Source: an uncultured Flavobacteriales bacterium
Lineage (GTDB): Bacteria > Bacteroidota > Bacteroidia > Flavobacteriales > UBA1820
Assembly: GCA_959608625.1 (NCBI GenBank)
Contig: CAUHQV010000017.1
Location: 1-51,631, forward strand
Reading direction: 5' to 3'
Length of the DNA: 51,631 bases
Positions 16,458 to 24,316 of this stretch are shown here, in pieces (positions within the stretch are counted from its first letter, which is position 1; each line of letters starts with the position of its first letter). A program made the position numbers and the translations under genes. The notes under the pieces were generated by a model that made no database searches, had not been told where the DNA came from, and saw nothing but the letters and a program-made list of their open reading frames with translations.

Positions 16458-16489
16458 TTTCCGCCTCTCGGGTAATTTTACTAAATTTG
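16458..16489 (+). promoter_or_regulatory. Promoter of acyltransferase-glycosyltransferase operon
   Basis: TTTC at 16458-16461, a 20-base spacer and TAAATTTG at 16482-16489. The -7 box is a full match; the -33 box differs by one base. The predicted start is about 15 bases before the ATG at 16511, so a coding start further upstream in this frame is unlikely. Confidence 0.55.
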
Positions 16490-16510
16490 TCGCTGATACG
16501 CACTAGAAAA

Positions 16511-17449
16511 ATGAGGCTTTCCAAAATCGGGTATTACCTGCTTAAAGGCGTTTCGCGCATGCCTTTTTGGTTTATATATTTTTTATCCGACGTGGCGGGG
16601 TGGATCCTTTTCTTTGTGATCCGTTACCGCCGCAAGGTCGTGATGGACAATCTCCGGCTTTGTTTTCCCGACGAATCTCCCTCCTGGCGCCGGCGGGTGG
16701 GGCGCCGTTTTTACCGGGGATTCGCCGATACGATGCTGGAATCCCTGAAGATGTTTACCCTTTCCCCCGAGGAGGCCGTGAAGAGAATCCGGTACGAAAA
16801 CCCGGAGGAATTCGAACGAATGCTCGCTTCCGGACACAACCATATCATGATATTCGGCCATTACGCCAACTGGGAATGGCTGATGTTTACCAAGCTCCTC
16901 TACCCGCAGATCAGGGCCGTCGCCCTTTACCAGCGGATAGAGAACGAATTCGTCAACGATTCGGCCCTCCATGCCCGCGAGCGGTTCGGGATGGAGGCCA
17001 TGCAGGCCAAGCATGCTTTGCTGGGCCTTTCCCGGATGAAAAACGACGGCAGCGCGATGATCGCGTTCGTGGCCGACCAAAGCCCGGCGCGCCACCTGAT
17101 AAAACACTGGGTGAAGTTCTTCGGCATCGAGACCCCGGTGCATATCGGGGCGCACCAGTTGGCTGTCGCTTTGAAATACGACGTGATATTTCTCGATATG
17201 CAGCGCGTGGCCCGGGGCCGTTATACCGTGCGGGCGACCCGGATATATACTCCCGGGGAGGATGTAAAACCGTATGATATCATAGACCGTTTCTTCACCC
17301 TGTTGGAACAGCAGATAAGGCACAGGCCGGAAGACTGGCTATGGTCCCACCGGCGCTGGAAATACTGCCCCCGGCCGGATACCGCCGGGCCGCGGGAGGC
17401 TGTTGGGAGCGAGGCCGATCAAAAGAAAGAAGATGGAGAAAGAAAGTAG
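16511..17449 (+). CDS. LpxL/HtrB-family lipid A biosynthesis acyltransferase
   Basis: Predicted inner-membrane acyltransferase that adds a secondary acyl chain to lipid A, or acylates a related lipid. The 312-residue product has one N-terminal membrane segment (about 18-38) and the catalytic HX4E motif HYANWE at 117-122. Later segments such as MIAFVADQSPA and KFFGIETPVHIGAHQLA fit the family (phosphate and acyl-acceptor region). The frame is open up to 16292, but the promoter at 16458-16489 and the family N-terminus point to ATG 16511. Its end overlaps the glycosyltransferase start by 17 bases, which suggests translational coupling. Bacteroidota relatives can also make other acylated lipids, so the acceptor is not certain. 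Confidence 0.9.
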   Translation: MRLSKIGYYLLKGVSRMPFWFIYFLSDVAGWILFFVIRYRRKVVMDNLRLCFPDESPSWRRRVGRRFYRGFADTMLESLKMFTLSPEEAVKRIRYENPEEFERMLASGHNHIMIFGHYANWEWLMFTKLLYPQIRAVALYQRIENEFVNDSALHARERFGMEAMQAKHALLGLSRMKNDGSAMIAFVADQSPARHLIKHWVKFFGIETPVHIGAHQLAVALKYDVIFLDMQRVARGRYTVRATRIYTPGEDVKPYDIIDRFFTLLEQQIRHRPEDWLWSHRRWKYCPRPDTAGPREAVGSEADQKKEDGERK

Positions 17450-18452
17450 GCCGCTGAGCATAGCCGTAGTGGTGCTCAACTGGAACGGAAGAGCCCTGTT
17501 GGAAAAATTCCTGCCTTCACTGGTGCGCTGCAATCACCCGCAGGCAAAAATATACGTGGCCGATAATGCTTCGACGGACGATTCCGTCGAATGGCTTCAA
17601 AAGAATTACCCGGATGTGGGTATTATCCGCAATACCGAGAACTACGGTTTTGCAAAAGGATACAACGTCGCACTCAAAGGCCTCCGGGAGGATATTTTCG
17701 CCTTGGTGAACTCCGATATCGAAGTGACGGAAGGCTGGCTGGATCCCGTGGTGACGGAATTCGAATCCGATCCCGGCGTAACGGCTGCCCAGCCCCGCCT
17801 GTTGGACTATAAGGACAAAACGATGTTCGAATACGCCGGGGCGGCGGGCGGATTCATCGACAAACTGGGCTATCCGTATTGCCGGGGCCGTATTTTTACC
17901 GTGATAGAACCGGACAAGGGGCAGTATGCGCAGAACAGCGATATTTTCTGGGCTACCGGCGCCTGCCTGTTCGTGCGGCGGGAGGCATTTGAAACACTCG
18001 GCGGTTTCGACGACGATTTCTTTGCCCACCTGGAGGAGATAGACCTCTGCTGGCGCATACTCAATACCGGAGGCCGGATACGCTATATCGCCGGTTCCGT
18101 GGTATACCACGTAGGAGGGGCGACCCTTCAGAAATACGATGCGCGCAAGACTTACCTCAATTTCCGCAACAGCCTTTTCACCTTGGTGAAAAATCTTCCG
18201 GCCTATCGTATTCCCTATGTGGTGCTGTGCCGCATGGTATTGGACGGGGTGCAGGGCATGCGTTTTATGGCGGAAAAAAGGCCCCGGCATACCTGGGCCC
18301 TGGTGCGGGCTCATTTCGCGTTTTACGGCGGTTTTGCCCGGATGTGGCGCAAACGCCGGTTGACACCCCTGAAAACCCGCCGTTATTTTCACGATACCAG
18401 CATTGTATTCAGCCATTTCATCAAAAGGAAGAAATATTTTTCCGAACTTTAA
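17433..18452 (+). CDS. Family 2 glycosyltransferase (rhamnosyltransferase-like)
   Basis: GT-A fold glycosyltransferase of 339 residues, likely at the cytoplasmic face of the membrane. Visible are the nucleotide-sugar segment VVVLNWNGRALLEKFLPSL, VADNASTDDSVEWL, ENYGFAKGYNVAL, the metal-binding region ALVNSDIEV, and the acceptor loop GGFDDDFFAHLEEIDLCWR. The layout resembles WcaA/rhamnosyltransferase-type GT2 enzymes. ATG 17433 is chosen over an in-frame TTG at 17403; it sits inside the end of the acyltransferase gene. Sugar donor and acceptor are unknown; coupling to an LpxL-type gene hints at lipid A or LPS-core work. Confidence 0.9.
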   Translation: MEKESRPLSIAVVVLNWNGRALLEKFLPSLVRCNHPQAKIYVADNASTDDSVEWLQKNYPDVGIIRNTENYGFAKGYNVALKGLREDIFALVNSDIEVTEGWLDPVVTEFESDPGVTAAQPRLLDYKDKTMFEYAGAAGGFIDKLGYPYCRGRIFTVIEPDKGQYAQNSDIFWATGACLFVRREAFETLGGFDDDFFAHLEEIDLCWRILNTGGRIRYIAGSVVYHVGGATLQKYDARKTYLNFRNSLFTLVKNLPAYRIPYVVLCRMVLDGVQGMRFMAEKRPRHTWALVRAHFAFYGGFARMWRKRRLTPLKTRRYFHDTSIVFSHFIKRKKYFSEL

Positions 18453-18461
18453 CCCAGCCGT

Positions 18462-19157
18462 ATGCATACCACGAAAGACAACATACAGGTCTTGTATGAG
18501 GACAACCATCTGTTGGCCGTTTCCAAGCGCCCGGGCGACATTGTCCAGGGCGATAAAACGGGCGATGTACCGTTGGTGGAAACGGTGCGGGAGTATATCC
18601 GCGAGAAATATCAAAAGCCGGGCAACGTATTTTGCGGACTGCCCCACCGGATAGACCGTCCGACAAGCGGCGTAGTGCTTTTCGCCAAGACCTCCAAGGC
18701 TCTTTCGCGCCTGTCGGAGATGTTCCGCGAAGGGCAGGTGCGCAAAGTATACCATGCCATCGTGCCGCTGAAAGATATTCCGGATGAAGGCACTTTGCGG
18801 CATTATCTGGTGCACGACGGCGATAAGAACCTGTCGAGGGCCTACAATACGCCCGGACGGGAGAACGCCAAGGAGGCCATTACGCATTACCGGGTGCTGT
18901 CCCGGGGAGAACGATACATGCTGCTCGAGGTGGAAATAGAAACGGGACGCCATCACCAGATCCGGTGCCAGCTGGCACATATCGGACTGCCGGTCAAAGG
19001 CGACTTGAAATACGGAGCGCCGCGCTCCAACCGGAACGGCGGTATCGGCCTGCACGCCCGGCGCGTGGAATTCGTCCATCCGGTGAAAGGGGAGACGGTG
19101 ACGGTCACTGCCCCGTATCCCGAGGACGAGCCGCTATGGCAGGCGTTGGTCCGGTGA
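18462..19157 (+). CDS. RluA-family RNA pseudouridine synthase
   Basis: Converts uridine to pseudouridine in rRNA or tRNA. The catalytic Asp lies in HRIDRPTSGVVLFAKT (near residue 65), and the RluA-type ETGRHHQIRCQLAHIGLPVKGD segment is near 160-180. At 231 residues it has only the catalytic domain and no N-terminal S4 RNA-binding domain, so it resembles TruC/RluA more than RluD. The target uridine cannot be read from the sequence. It begins 9 bases after the glycosyltransferase stop and probably shares that transcript. Confidence 0.93.
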   Translation: MHTTKDNIQVLYEDNHLLAVSKRPGDIVQGDKTGDVPLVETVREYIREKYQKPGNVFCGLPHRIDRPTSGVVLFAKTSKALSRLSEMFREGQVRKVYHAIVPLKDIPDEGTLRHYLVHDGDKNLSRAYNTPGRENAKEAITHYRVLSRGERYMLLEVEIETGRHHQIRCQLAHIGLPVKGDLKYGAPRSNRNGGIGLHARRVEFVHPVKGETVTVTAPYPEDEPLWQALVR

Positions 19158-19218
19158 CCCCGGCGGGACAAAAAGGGACAATGGCCGCCCTGTATGGTAA
19201 AATAGAAATAAAAAATAC

Positions 19219-20646
19219 ATGGAACAGATCAGCGTATTCGATATCCTCAAGATAGGCGTGGGGCCATCCAGCTCGCACACCCTGGGGCCGTGGAAAGCCG
19301 CGCTCCGGTTTGTGGACAGCCTGAAGCGCAAGCACCTGTTCGACCGGGTGGAATCCCTCCGGGTCGACCTGTACGGCTCCCTTTCGCTCACAGGCCGGGG
19401 GCATTATACGGACATTGCGGTGATGATGGGTCTTACGGGCGCCGAGCCGCAGACCGTTCCGGTGGACAGCATCCGTCCGACGGTCGCGGCCATTACTCTA
19501 CAGAGCCGCCTGAAACTCTCCGGAATCCGGGAAATACCGTTTTGTCCCGCGAAGGACATTCGCTTCCAGCCGGAATTCCTGCCTTTCCATTCCAACGGGA
19601 TGCGCTTTTCGGCATTCGACGCCGAGGGCAAACTGCTGGAAGAGCGTGTGTATTATTCCATCGGCGGAGGCTTCATCGTCCGCGAAGGGGAACGCGCGGC
19701 CGTGGTAGCCGCCGGAAAAAAATTTCCGTACCCCATCCAACGCGCTTCGCAGTTGTTGGAATACGCGGTGGACAACAAATGTTCCATCGCCGATATCGTG
19801 CTGGAAAATGAAAAAGCGCTGGCCTCCGAAGCCCAGGTGCGCCGGAAACTGCTGGCCATCTGGGATGTGATGCTCCGCAGCGTGTACGAAGGCTGTCATA
19901 CGCTGGGCGAACTGCCCGGAGGGTTGCGCGTAAAACGCCGCGCCGCCTATGTATACGACCGGATAAAGCCCTACCTGATCTACGACGGTTACAAGGATTG
20001 GGCTCGGCAGCTGCGTCGGGTGCGGGCCGATTCGCAGAGCATCTTTACGTGGGTGAGCACATTCGCCATCGCCGTGAACGAGGTCAACGCCTCGCTCGGG
20101 CGCATCGTCACGGCCCCGACCAACGGTTCTTCGGGCGTGATCCCGGCGGTGCTGTTGTATTACCTGACATTCGTCAATCCCAAGGCAGGCGACGACGAGA
20201 TCGTCGAATTCCTGCTGGTGGCCGGGGAGATAGGCAGTATTTTTAAGAAAGAAGCCACTATATCCGCCGCACAGGGGGGATGCCAGGCCGAGATCGGCGT
20301 ATCGTCCGCCATGGCGGCTGCGGCCTTGTGCCACGTGATGGGTGCCCAGCCCTCCCAGTGTCTTACGGCGGCCGAGATCACGATGGAACACCATCTGGGC
20401 CTCACGTGCGATCCGGTGGCGGGGCTCGTGCAGGTGCCGTGCATCGAGCGCAATTCGATGGGCGCGATCAAAGCCATCACGGCGGCCAACTGGGCCATCA
20501 ACAACGACCCCGATGTGGCGGTCGTATCGTTGGACAAGGTGATAAAGACGATGTGGGAGACAGCCAAGGACATGGATTTTAAGTACAAGGAAACAGCCCG
20601 GGGCGGCTTGGCGGCCGAAATACCGGTCAGCCTGCCGGATTGCTGA
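19219..20646 (+). CDS. L-serine dehydratase, single-chain Fe-S type
   Basis: Deaminates L-serine to pyruvate and ammonia using a [4Fe-4S] cluster instead of PLP. The N-terminal beta domain (1 to about 160, starting with SVFDILKIGVGPSSSHTLGP) and C-terminal alpha domain (about 190-475) are fused in one chain. Cluster Cys are Cys355 (GGCQAE), Cys397 (LTCDP) and Cys408 (VPCIERN); spacings of 42 and 11 match the L. pneumophila enzyme. The last residue is Cys475, in the position where that enzyme uses its C-terminal Cys as a fourth ligand and self-inhibitor. The stop codon region touches the murB start. ATG 19219 keeps the family N-terminus. Confidence 0.95.
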   Translation: MEQISVFDILKIGVGPSSSHTLGPWKAALRFVDSLKRKHLFDRVESLRVDLYGSLSLTGRGHYTDIAVMMGLTGAEPQTVPVDSIRPTVAAITLQSRLKLSGIREIPFCPAKDIRFQPEFLPFHSNGMRFSAFDAEGKLLEERVYYSIGGGFIVREGERAAVVAAGKKFPYPIQRASQLLEYAVDNKCSIADIVLENEKALASEAQVRRKLLAIWDVMLRSVYEGCHTLGELPGGLRVKRRAAYVYDRIKPYLIYDGYKDWARQLRRVRADSQSIFTWVSTFAIAVNEVNASLGRIVTAPTNGSSGVIPAVLLYYLTFVNPKAGDDEIVEFLLVAGEIGSIFKKEATISAAQGGCQAEIGVSSAMAAAALCHVMGAQPSQCLTAAEITMEHHLGLTCDPVAGLVQVPCIERNSMGAIKAITAANWAINNDPDVAVVSLDKVIKTMWETAKDMDFKYKETARGGLAAEIPVSLPDC

Positions 20647-20651
20647 ATAAA

Positions 20652-21734
20652 ATGCCGATATTGCAGAAGATGAAGATACAGGAAAATATATCTCTTAAGC
20701 CCTATAATACGTTCGGGATGGATGCCCGCGCCCGGTATTTTATTTCTGTTCACAACGTGGATGAGGTCGAACAGGCGGTGCTTTTCGCCCGGGAAAAGGA
20801 AATGCCTCTGCTCGTTCTTTCGGGGGGGAGCAATATGCTCATCACCGAAGACCTCGATGCGGTAGTGCTGCATATGGATATCCCTGGGATCGAGATTGCC
20901 GGGAAGGACGGCTCGGATACTTTGGTACGTGCGGCGGCCGGGGAGAATTGGCACGGTTTCGTGCAGTGGACTGTCGGGCACAATCTGGCCGGGATCGAAA
21001 ACCTGGCTTTTATCCCCGGGCGGGTAGGGTCTTCCCCGGTGCAGAATATCGGTGCATACGGCGCCGAGGCAAAGGATGCGATAGAGAGCGTGGAGGCGCT
21101 CGACATACGGACTTTGGAAACGCGGACGATCCCTGCCTTCGAATGCCGTTTCGGATACCGGGAATCGGTGTTCAAACACGAATACCGGGGCCGTTATGTG
21201 ATCCTGTCGGTCACGTTCCGCCTGCATGATCCGGCAAAATATACTCTGAAGCTGGACTACGGTAATATCCGCCGGGAACTGGAGTCCCGCGGGATTACCG
21301 TTCCGTCCCTGGCCGACGTAGTCTCGGTAGTGACGGATATCCGGAAGGCAAAACTCCCGGACCCGACTAAAATTGGGAACAGCGGCAGTTTTTTCAAGAA
21401 CCCGGTCGTCTCGAAGGCTGTGTTCGAAAAATTGTCGGCAGAGTATCCGAATATTCCGTCGTTCGACCCGGAAAACATTTCGGACGGGCATTATAAAAAG
21501 ATCCCGGCCGCGTGGATGATAGAACGCGCCGGCTGGAAAGGATACCGCCGCGGCGATGCAGGCGTGCACCGCGACCAGGCCCTGGTGTTGGTGAATTACG
21601 GACAGGCTGCGGGGGGTGAAATACTCCGGCTGTGCGACGATATCTGTGCCGATGTAGCGCAAAAATTCGGGGTGGAGATAAGCCCCGAAGTAAATGTGGT
21701 TGATAATAAAATGATAGAGGATCTCAGACCTTAA
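20652..21734 (+). CDS. murB: UDP-N-acetylmuramate dehydrogenase (MurB)
   Basis: FAD-dependent reduction of UDP-GlcNAc-enolpyruvate to UDP-MurNAc in peptidoglycan precursor synthesis. The FAD-binding region has PLLVLSGGSNMLITED and ENLAFIPGRVGSSPVQNIGAYG. The catalytic Ser is in IGNSGSFFKNP, and YKKIPAAWMIERAGWKGYRRGDAGVH is typical of the E. coli-like type I enzyme. Length about 354-360. Possible starts are ATG 20652 or ATG 20670; 20670 would begin MKIQENISLKPYNTFG as in relatives. Both lie within 24 bases of the preceding stop, so it is in the same operon. Confidence 0.95.
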   Translation: MPILQKMKIQENISLKPYNTFGMDARARYFISVHNVDEVEQAVLFAREKEMPLLVLSGGSNMLITEDLDAVVLHMDIPGIEIAGKDGSDTLVRAAAGENWHGFVQWTVGHNLAGIENLAFIPGRVGSSPVQNIGAYGAEAKDAIESVEALDIRTLETRTIPAFECRFGYRESVFKHEYRGRYVILSVTFRLHDPAKYTLKLDYGNIRRELESRGITVPSLADVVSVVTDIRKAKLPDPTKIGNSGSFFKNPVVSKAVFEKLSAEYPNIPSFDPENISDGHYKKIPAAWMIERAGWKGYRRGDAGVHRDQALVLVNYGQAAGGEILRLCDDICADVAQKFGVEISPEVNVVDNKMIEDLRP

Positions 21735-21749
21735 AAAAACATTCCGCAA

Positions 21750-22853
21750 ATGGAAGGAATACTGTTTATTATTTTCCTGTGTTCGGCCGGCCTTCTGGCG
21801 GCTTATTACCTGTTGGTACTGCTGGCTTCGCGGGGGAAAAAACCTACCCGTAATGTGCAGGAAGATGCCGAGGGGATATCCGTGGTGGTGGTCAGCCGCA
21901 ACGGGTTGGAAAACCTGCGGGCGCTGATCCCCTCCCTGTTGGCCCAGAAACACTTGAAATTCGAGATCGTGGTGGTCAACGACCGTTCGTTCGACAATAC
22001 CGAGATATTCATCAAATCCGTCCAGCGGAATTATCCCACCGTGCTGCACATGGCGACTATTCCCCTTGATACCACGTATCCGTGGGCGGGGCGGAAATTT
22101 GCCATTGCCATGGGGGTGAAGGCCGCAAAATACGACCGCATTGTCCTGCTCGATAATACGGCTGTTCCGGCCGGTGAACGTTGGCTGGAGGCGATGGCCC
22201 AGGCTTTCGAGGGCGACCGCAAAGAGTTCCTGATCGGGTGTACGGCTGCCGGAAATAAAGGAGGTCTCTATACCGCCTCCGAATTCTGCCGGATGGCCGA
22301 TTATATGGCGTGGGCCGGAGCCGGGATGCCATTCAGTGCCCGACCGTCCAATTTTGGGTTCCGCAAATCGACCTTCCTGGCCCGCAACGGCTACATGAAG
22401 GATATGCGGGTGCCTGCCGGGGAAGCCGATTTCCTGCTCCAGGATTGCGCTACGGGGAAAAATACGGCCATTGTGTGTTCCCGGGACGCACTGGTGACCG
22501 ACAATTCGGTATCCACCCCAGCCGAACGCCGTGAACGCGACGTGGCCCGTTATGCCGCTTTCCGGCATTACCTTCCTTCCGCCCGGATAAAAGCTCTTAC
22601 AGCCCCCTTTTTAAAGGTCTTGTTCCTTGTAGCGGCGGCGGCCTGCGGTGTGTTTTTCTGGCCCCGCTGGGAATACTGGGCTGCCCTGGCTGTGCCGGTG
22701 TTGCTGTCCTGGGTCACGGGTTGGGTCTGCGCCCGGAGGTTCGTGTACCCGCGGTGGCTGGCGCTGGGAATAATGCTCGATGTGGTGCTTTTGCCCTGGG
22801 ATATGGTAAGACTGACGGTGGCCTCGGCGCTGCTGCCTAAAGGATGGAAATAG
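21750..22853 (+). CDS. Membrane-anchored family 2 glycosyltransferase
   Basis: The 367-residue protein has an N-terminal membrane helix (about 3-26), a GT-A domain (about 44-250) and two or three C-terminal membrane helices (about 280-350). GT2 features are GISVVVVSRNGLENLRALIPSLLAQ, EIVVVNDRSFDNT and the acidic LLDNTAVP segment. No QxxRW motif of processive synthases is visible. The layout resembles glycosyltransferases of Bacteroidota that use lipid-linked or ceramide-like acceptors, but I cannot name the product. It follows murB by 15 bases and overlaps the sigma-factor gene by 10 bases. Confidence 0.85.
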   Translation: MEGILFIIFLCSAGLLAAYYLLVLLASRGKKPTRNVQEDAEGISVVVVSRNGLENLRALIPSLLAQKHLKFEIVVVNDRSFDNTEIFIKSVQRNYPTVLHMATIPLDTTYPWAGRKFAIAMGVKAAKYDRIVLLDNTAVPAGERWLEAMAQAFEGDRKEFLIGCTAAGNKGGLYTASEFCRMADYMAWAGAGMPFSARPSNFGFRKSTFLARNGYMKDMRVPAGEADFLLQDCATGKNTAIVCSRDALVTDNSVSTPAERRERDVARYAAFRHYLPSARIKALTAPFLKVLFLVAAAACGVFFWPRWEYWAALAVPVLLSWVTGWVCARRFVYPRWLALGIMLDVVLLPWDMVRLTVASALLPKGWK

Positions 22854-23404
22854 ACAAGGATAAACAACTGGTACGGGAAGCACTGGAAGGCTCGCAGGCG
22901 GCATTTAATGCTCTGCTGACCATGTATTGGCAGGATATCTACACCTTCCTGGCAGCTAAAAGGCTGTGCCCGGAGGATACCGAAGACCTGTGTATCGAGA
23001 CGTTTTCCAAGGCTTTTGAGAAACTGGATACTTACGACGAGAATTACCGGTTCAAGACCTGGCTCATCAATATCGCCAAGAACAATTACGTGGATTTTAT
23101 CCGCCGCAACGCCCCTCTTTTTTCCCTGTTCTCCCGCAAAATGCTGTCCGAGGATATGGAAGCGGCCAGTCTAGATGCCGTAGCCTACGATACGCCGGAA
23201 TCCGAGATGATCCATTCGCAGGCTTTGGAAAATGTGGCGGCTGCCATGGAATACCTGCGCCCGGCATACCGCCAGGTGATGCGCTTGCGGTATATGGACG
23301 ACCTGTCCGTGGCCGAGATATCGGAAAAAATGAACATAACGCCTTCCAACGTGAAGGTCATCCTGATGCGGGGCCGACGTTTGCTGCTCAAAGGGCTGGA
23401 ATGA
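22844..23404 (+). CDS. ECF-type RNA polymerase sigma factor, orphan
   Basis: The 186-residue protein has a sigma-70 region 2 (about 20-90: FNALLTMYWQDIYTF, DLCIETFSKAFEKLDTYD, FKTWLINIAKNNYVDFIRR) and region 4 (about 130-185: LRPAYRQVMRLRYMDDLSVAEISEKMN, SNVKVILMRGRRLL). This is the classic ECF layout. No anti-sigma factor or membrane sensor lies beside it. The start overlaps the glycosyltransferase end by 10 bases and lipA follows after 13 bases. Whether it drives its own operon is unknown. Confidence 0.93.
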   Translation: MEIDKDKQLVREALEGSQAAFNALLTMYWQDIYTFLAAKRLCPEDTEDLCIETFSKAFEKLDTYDENYRFKTWLINIAKNNYVDFIRRNAPLFSLFSRKMLSEDMEAASLDAVAYDTPESEMIHSQALENVAAAMEYLRPAYRQVMRLRYMDDLSVAEISEKMNITPSNVKVILMRGRRLLLKGLE

Positions 23405-23417
23405 GATTGGATTGACG

Positions 23418-24284
23418 ATGGACAAGGACGGAGGAAAAGAAAAACGTTTGCGTAAGCCGGAATGGCTCAAAGTCCGCTTGGGCGGCGGAGAGCACTACGG
23501 CGGGGTGAGCGGGACCCTGGAACGCGGAAGTCTTCATACTATCTGCCGCAGCGGTTCGTGCCCCAACCTGGGCGAATGCTGGCGCGCCGGGACGGCTACG
23601 TTCATGATACTGGGCGATATCTGCACCCGTTCCTGCCGCTTTTGCGCGGTGAAGACCGGTCGTCCGCTTCCCCCGGATGAAGAAGAGCCGGTGCGGGTAG
23701 CCCGAGCGGTGAAAGAAATGAACCTGCGGCATGCGGTGGTCACCTCCGTGGACCGGGACGACCTGCCGGATGGAGGGGCTTCGTTTTGGGCGCGGGTCGT
23801 GCGTGCCGTGCGGGAAGTTTCACCCGATACGACCCTGGAGACCCTCGTCCCGGATTTCAAAGGCCGGGCGGAGGATATTCGTACGGTGGTGGAGGCCGCT
23901 CCGGAAGTTATCTCCCACAATATCGAAACGGTGGAAAGGCTTACTTCCGAAGTGCGTGTGCAGGCGCGCTACCGCCGAAGCCTCGACGTACTTCGCCTGA
24001 TGAAAGAGATGGGCGCCCCCCGCACCAAATCCGGGATCATGCTCGGGCTGGGGGAGACGGAACAGGAGATATTGGCCACGCTGTCCGATATGCGTAGCGT
24101 AGGCGTCGATATCGTCACCATCGGCCAGTACCTGCAGCCTACGCGCAACCATTTGCCGGTACGGGAATACGTTACCCCGGAAACGTTCGCCCGGTACAAG
24201 GAGGAGGCCCTGCGGATGGGCTTCCGTTTTGTGCAGAGCGGCCCGCTGGTGCGTTCCTCGTACCATGCTGCCGACCATGTATAA
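23418..24284 (+). CDS. lipA: Lipoyl synthase
   Basis: Radical-SAM enzyme that inserts two sulfurs into octanoyl groups of lipoyl domains. The auxiliary cluster motif CX4CX5C is seen in ICRSGSCPNLGEC, and the radical-SAM CX3CX2C in CTRSCRFC. The conserved C-terminal RSSYHA, which binds the auxiliary cluster through its Ser, is intact. Length 288 is normal. ATG 23418 is preferred to the in-frame TTG at 23412. It is flanked by the sigma factor and glgX-like gene. No lipB or lplA is in this window. Confidence 0.97.
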   Translation: MDKDGGKEKRLRKPEWLKVRLGGGEHYGGVSGTLERGSLHTICRSGSCPNLGECWRAGTATFMILGDICTRSCRFCAVKTGRPLPPDEEEPVRVARAVKEMNLRHAVVTSVDRDDLPDGGASFWARVVRAVREVSPDTTLETLVPDFKGRAEDIRTVVEAAPEVISHNIETVERLTSEVRVQARYRRSLDVLRLMKEMGAPRTKSGIMLGLGETEQEILATLSDMRSVGVDIVTIGQYLQPTRNHLPVREYVTPETFARYKEEALRMGFRFVQSGPLVRSSYHAADHV

Positions 24285-24316
24285 CCAGGCGTTCAAACCC
24301 TGAAAACGATAACGAT

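Noticed and set aside
16292..16510. N-terminal extension of the LpxL-type acyltransferase by 73 residues
   Set aside because: It contains the predicted promoter (16458-16489) and sequence unlike the family N-terminus.
20160..22568. An 802-codon minus-strand open frame opposite sdaA, murB and the GT2 gene
   Set aside because: It spans three real genes on the other strand and shows no domain.
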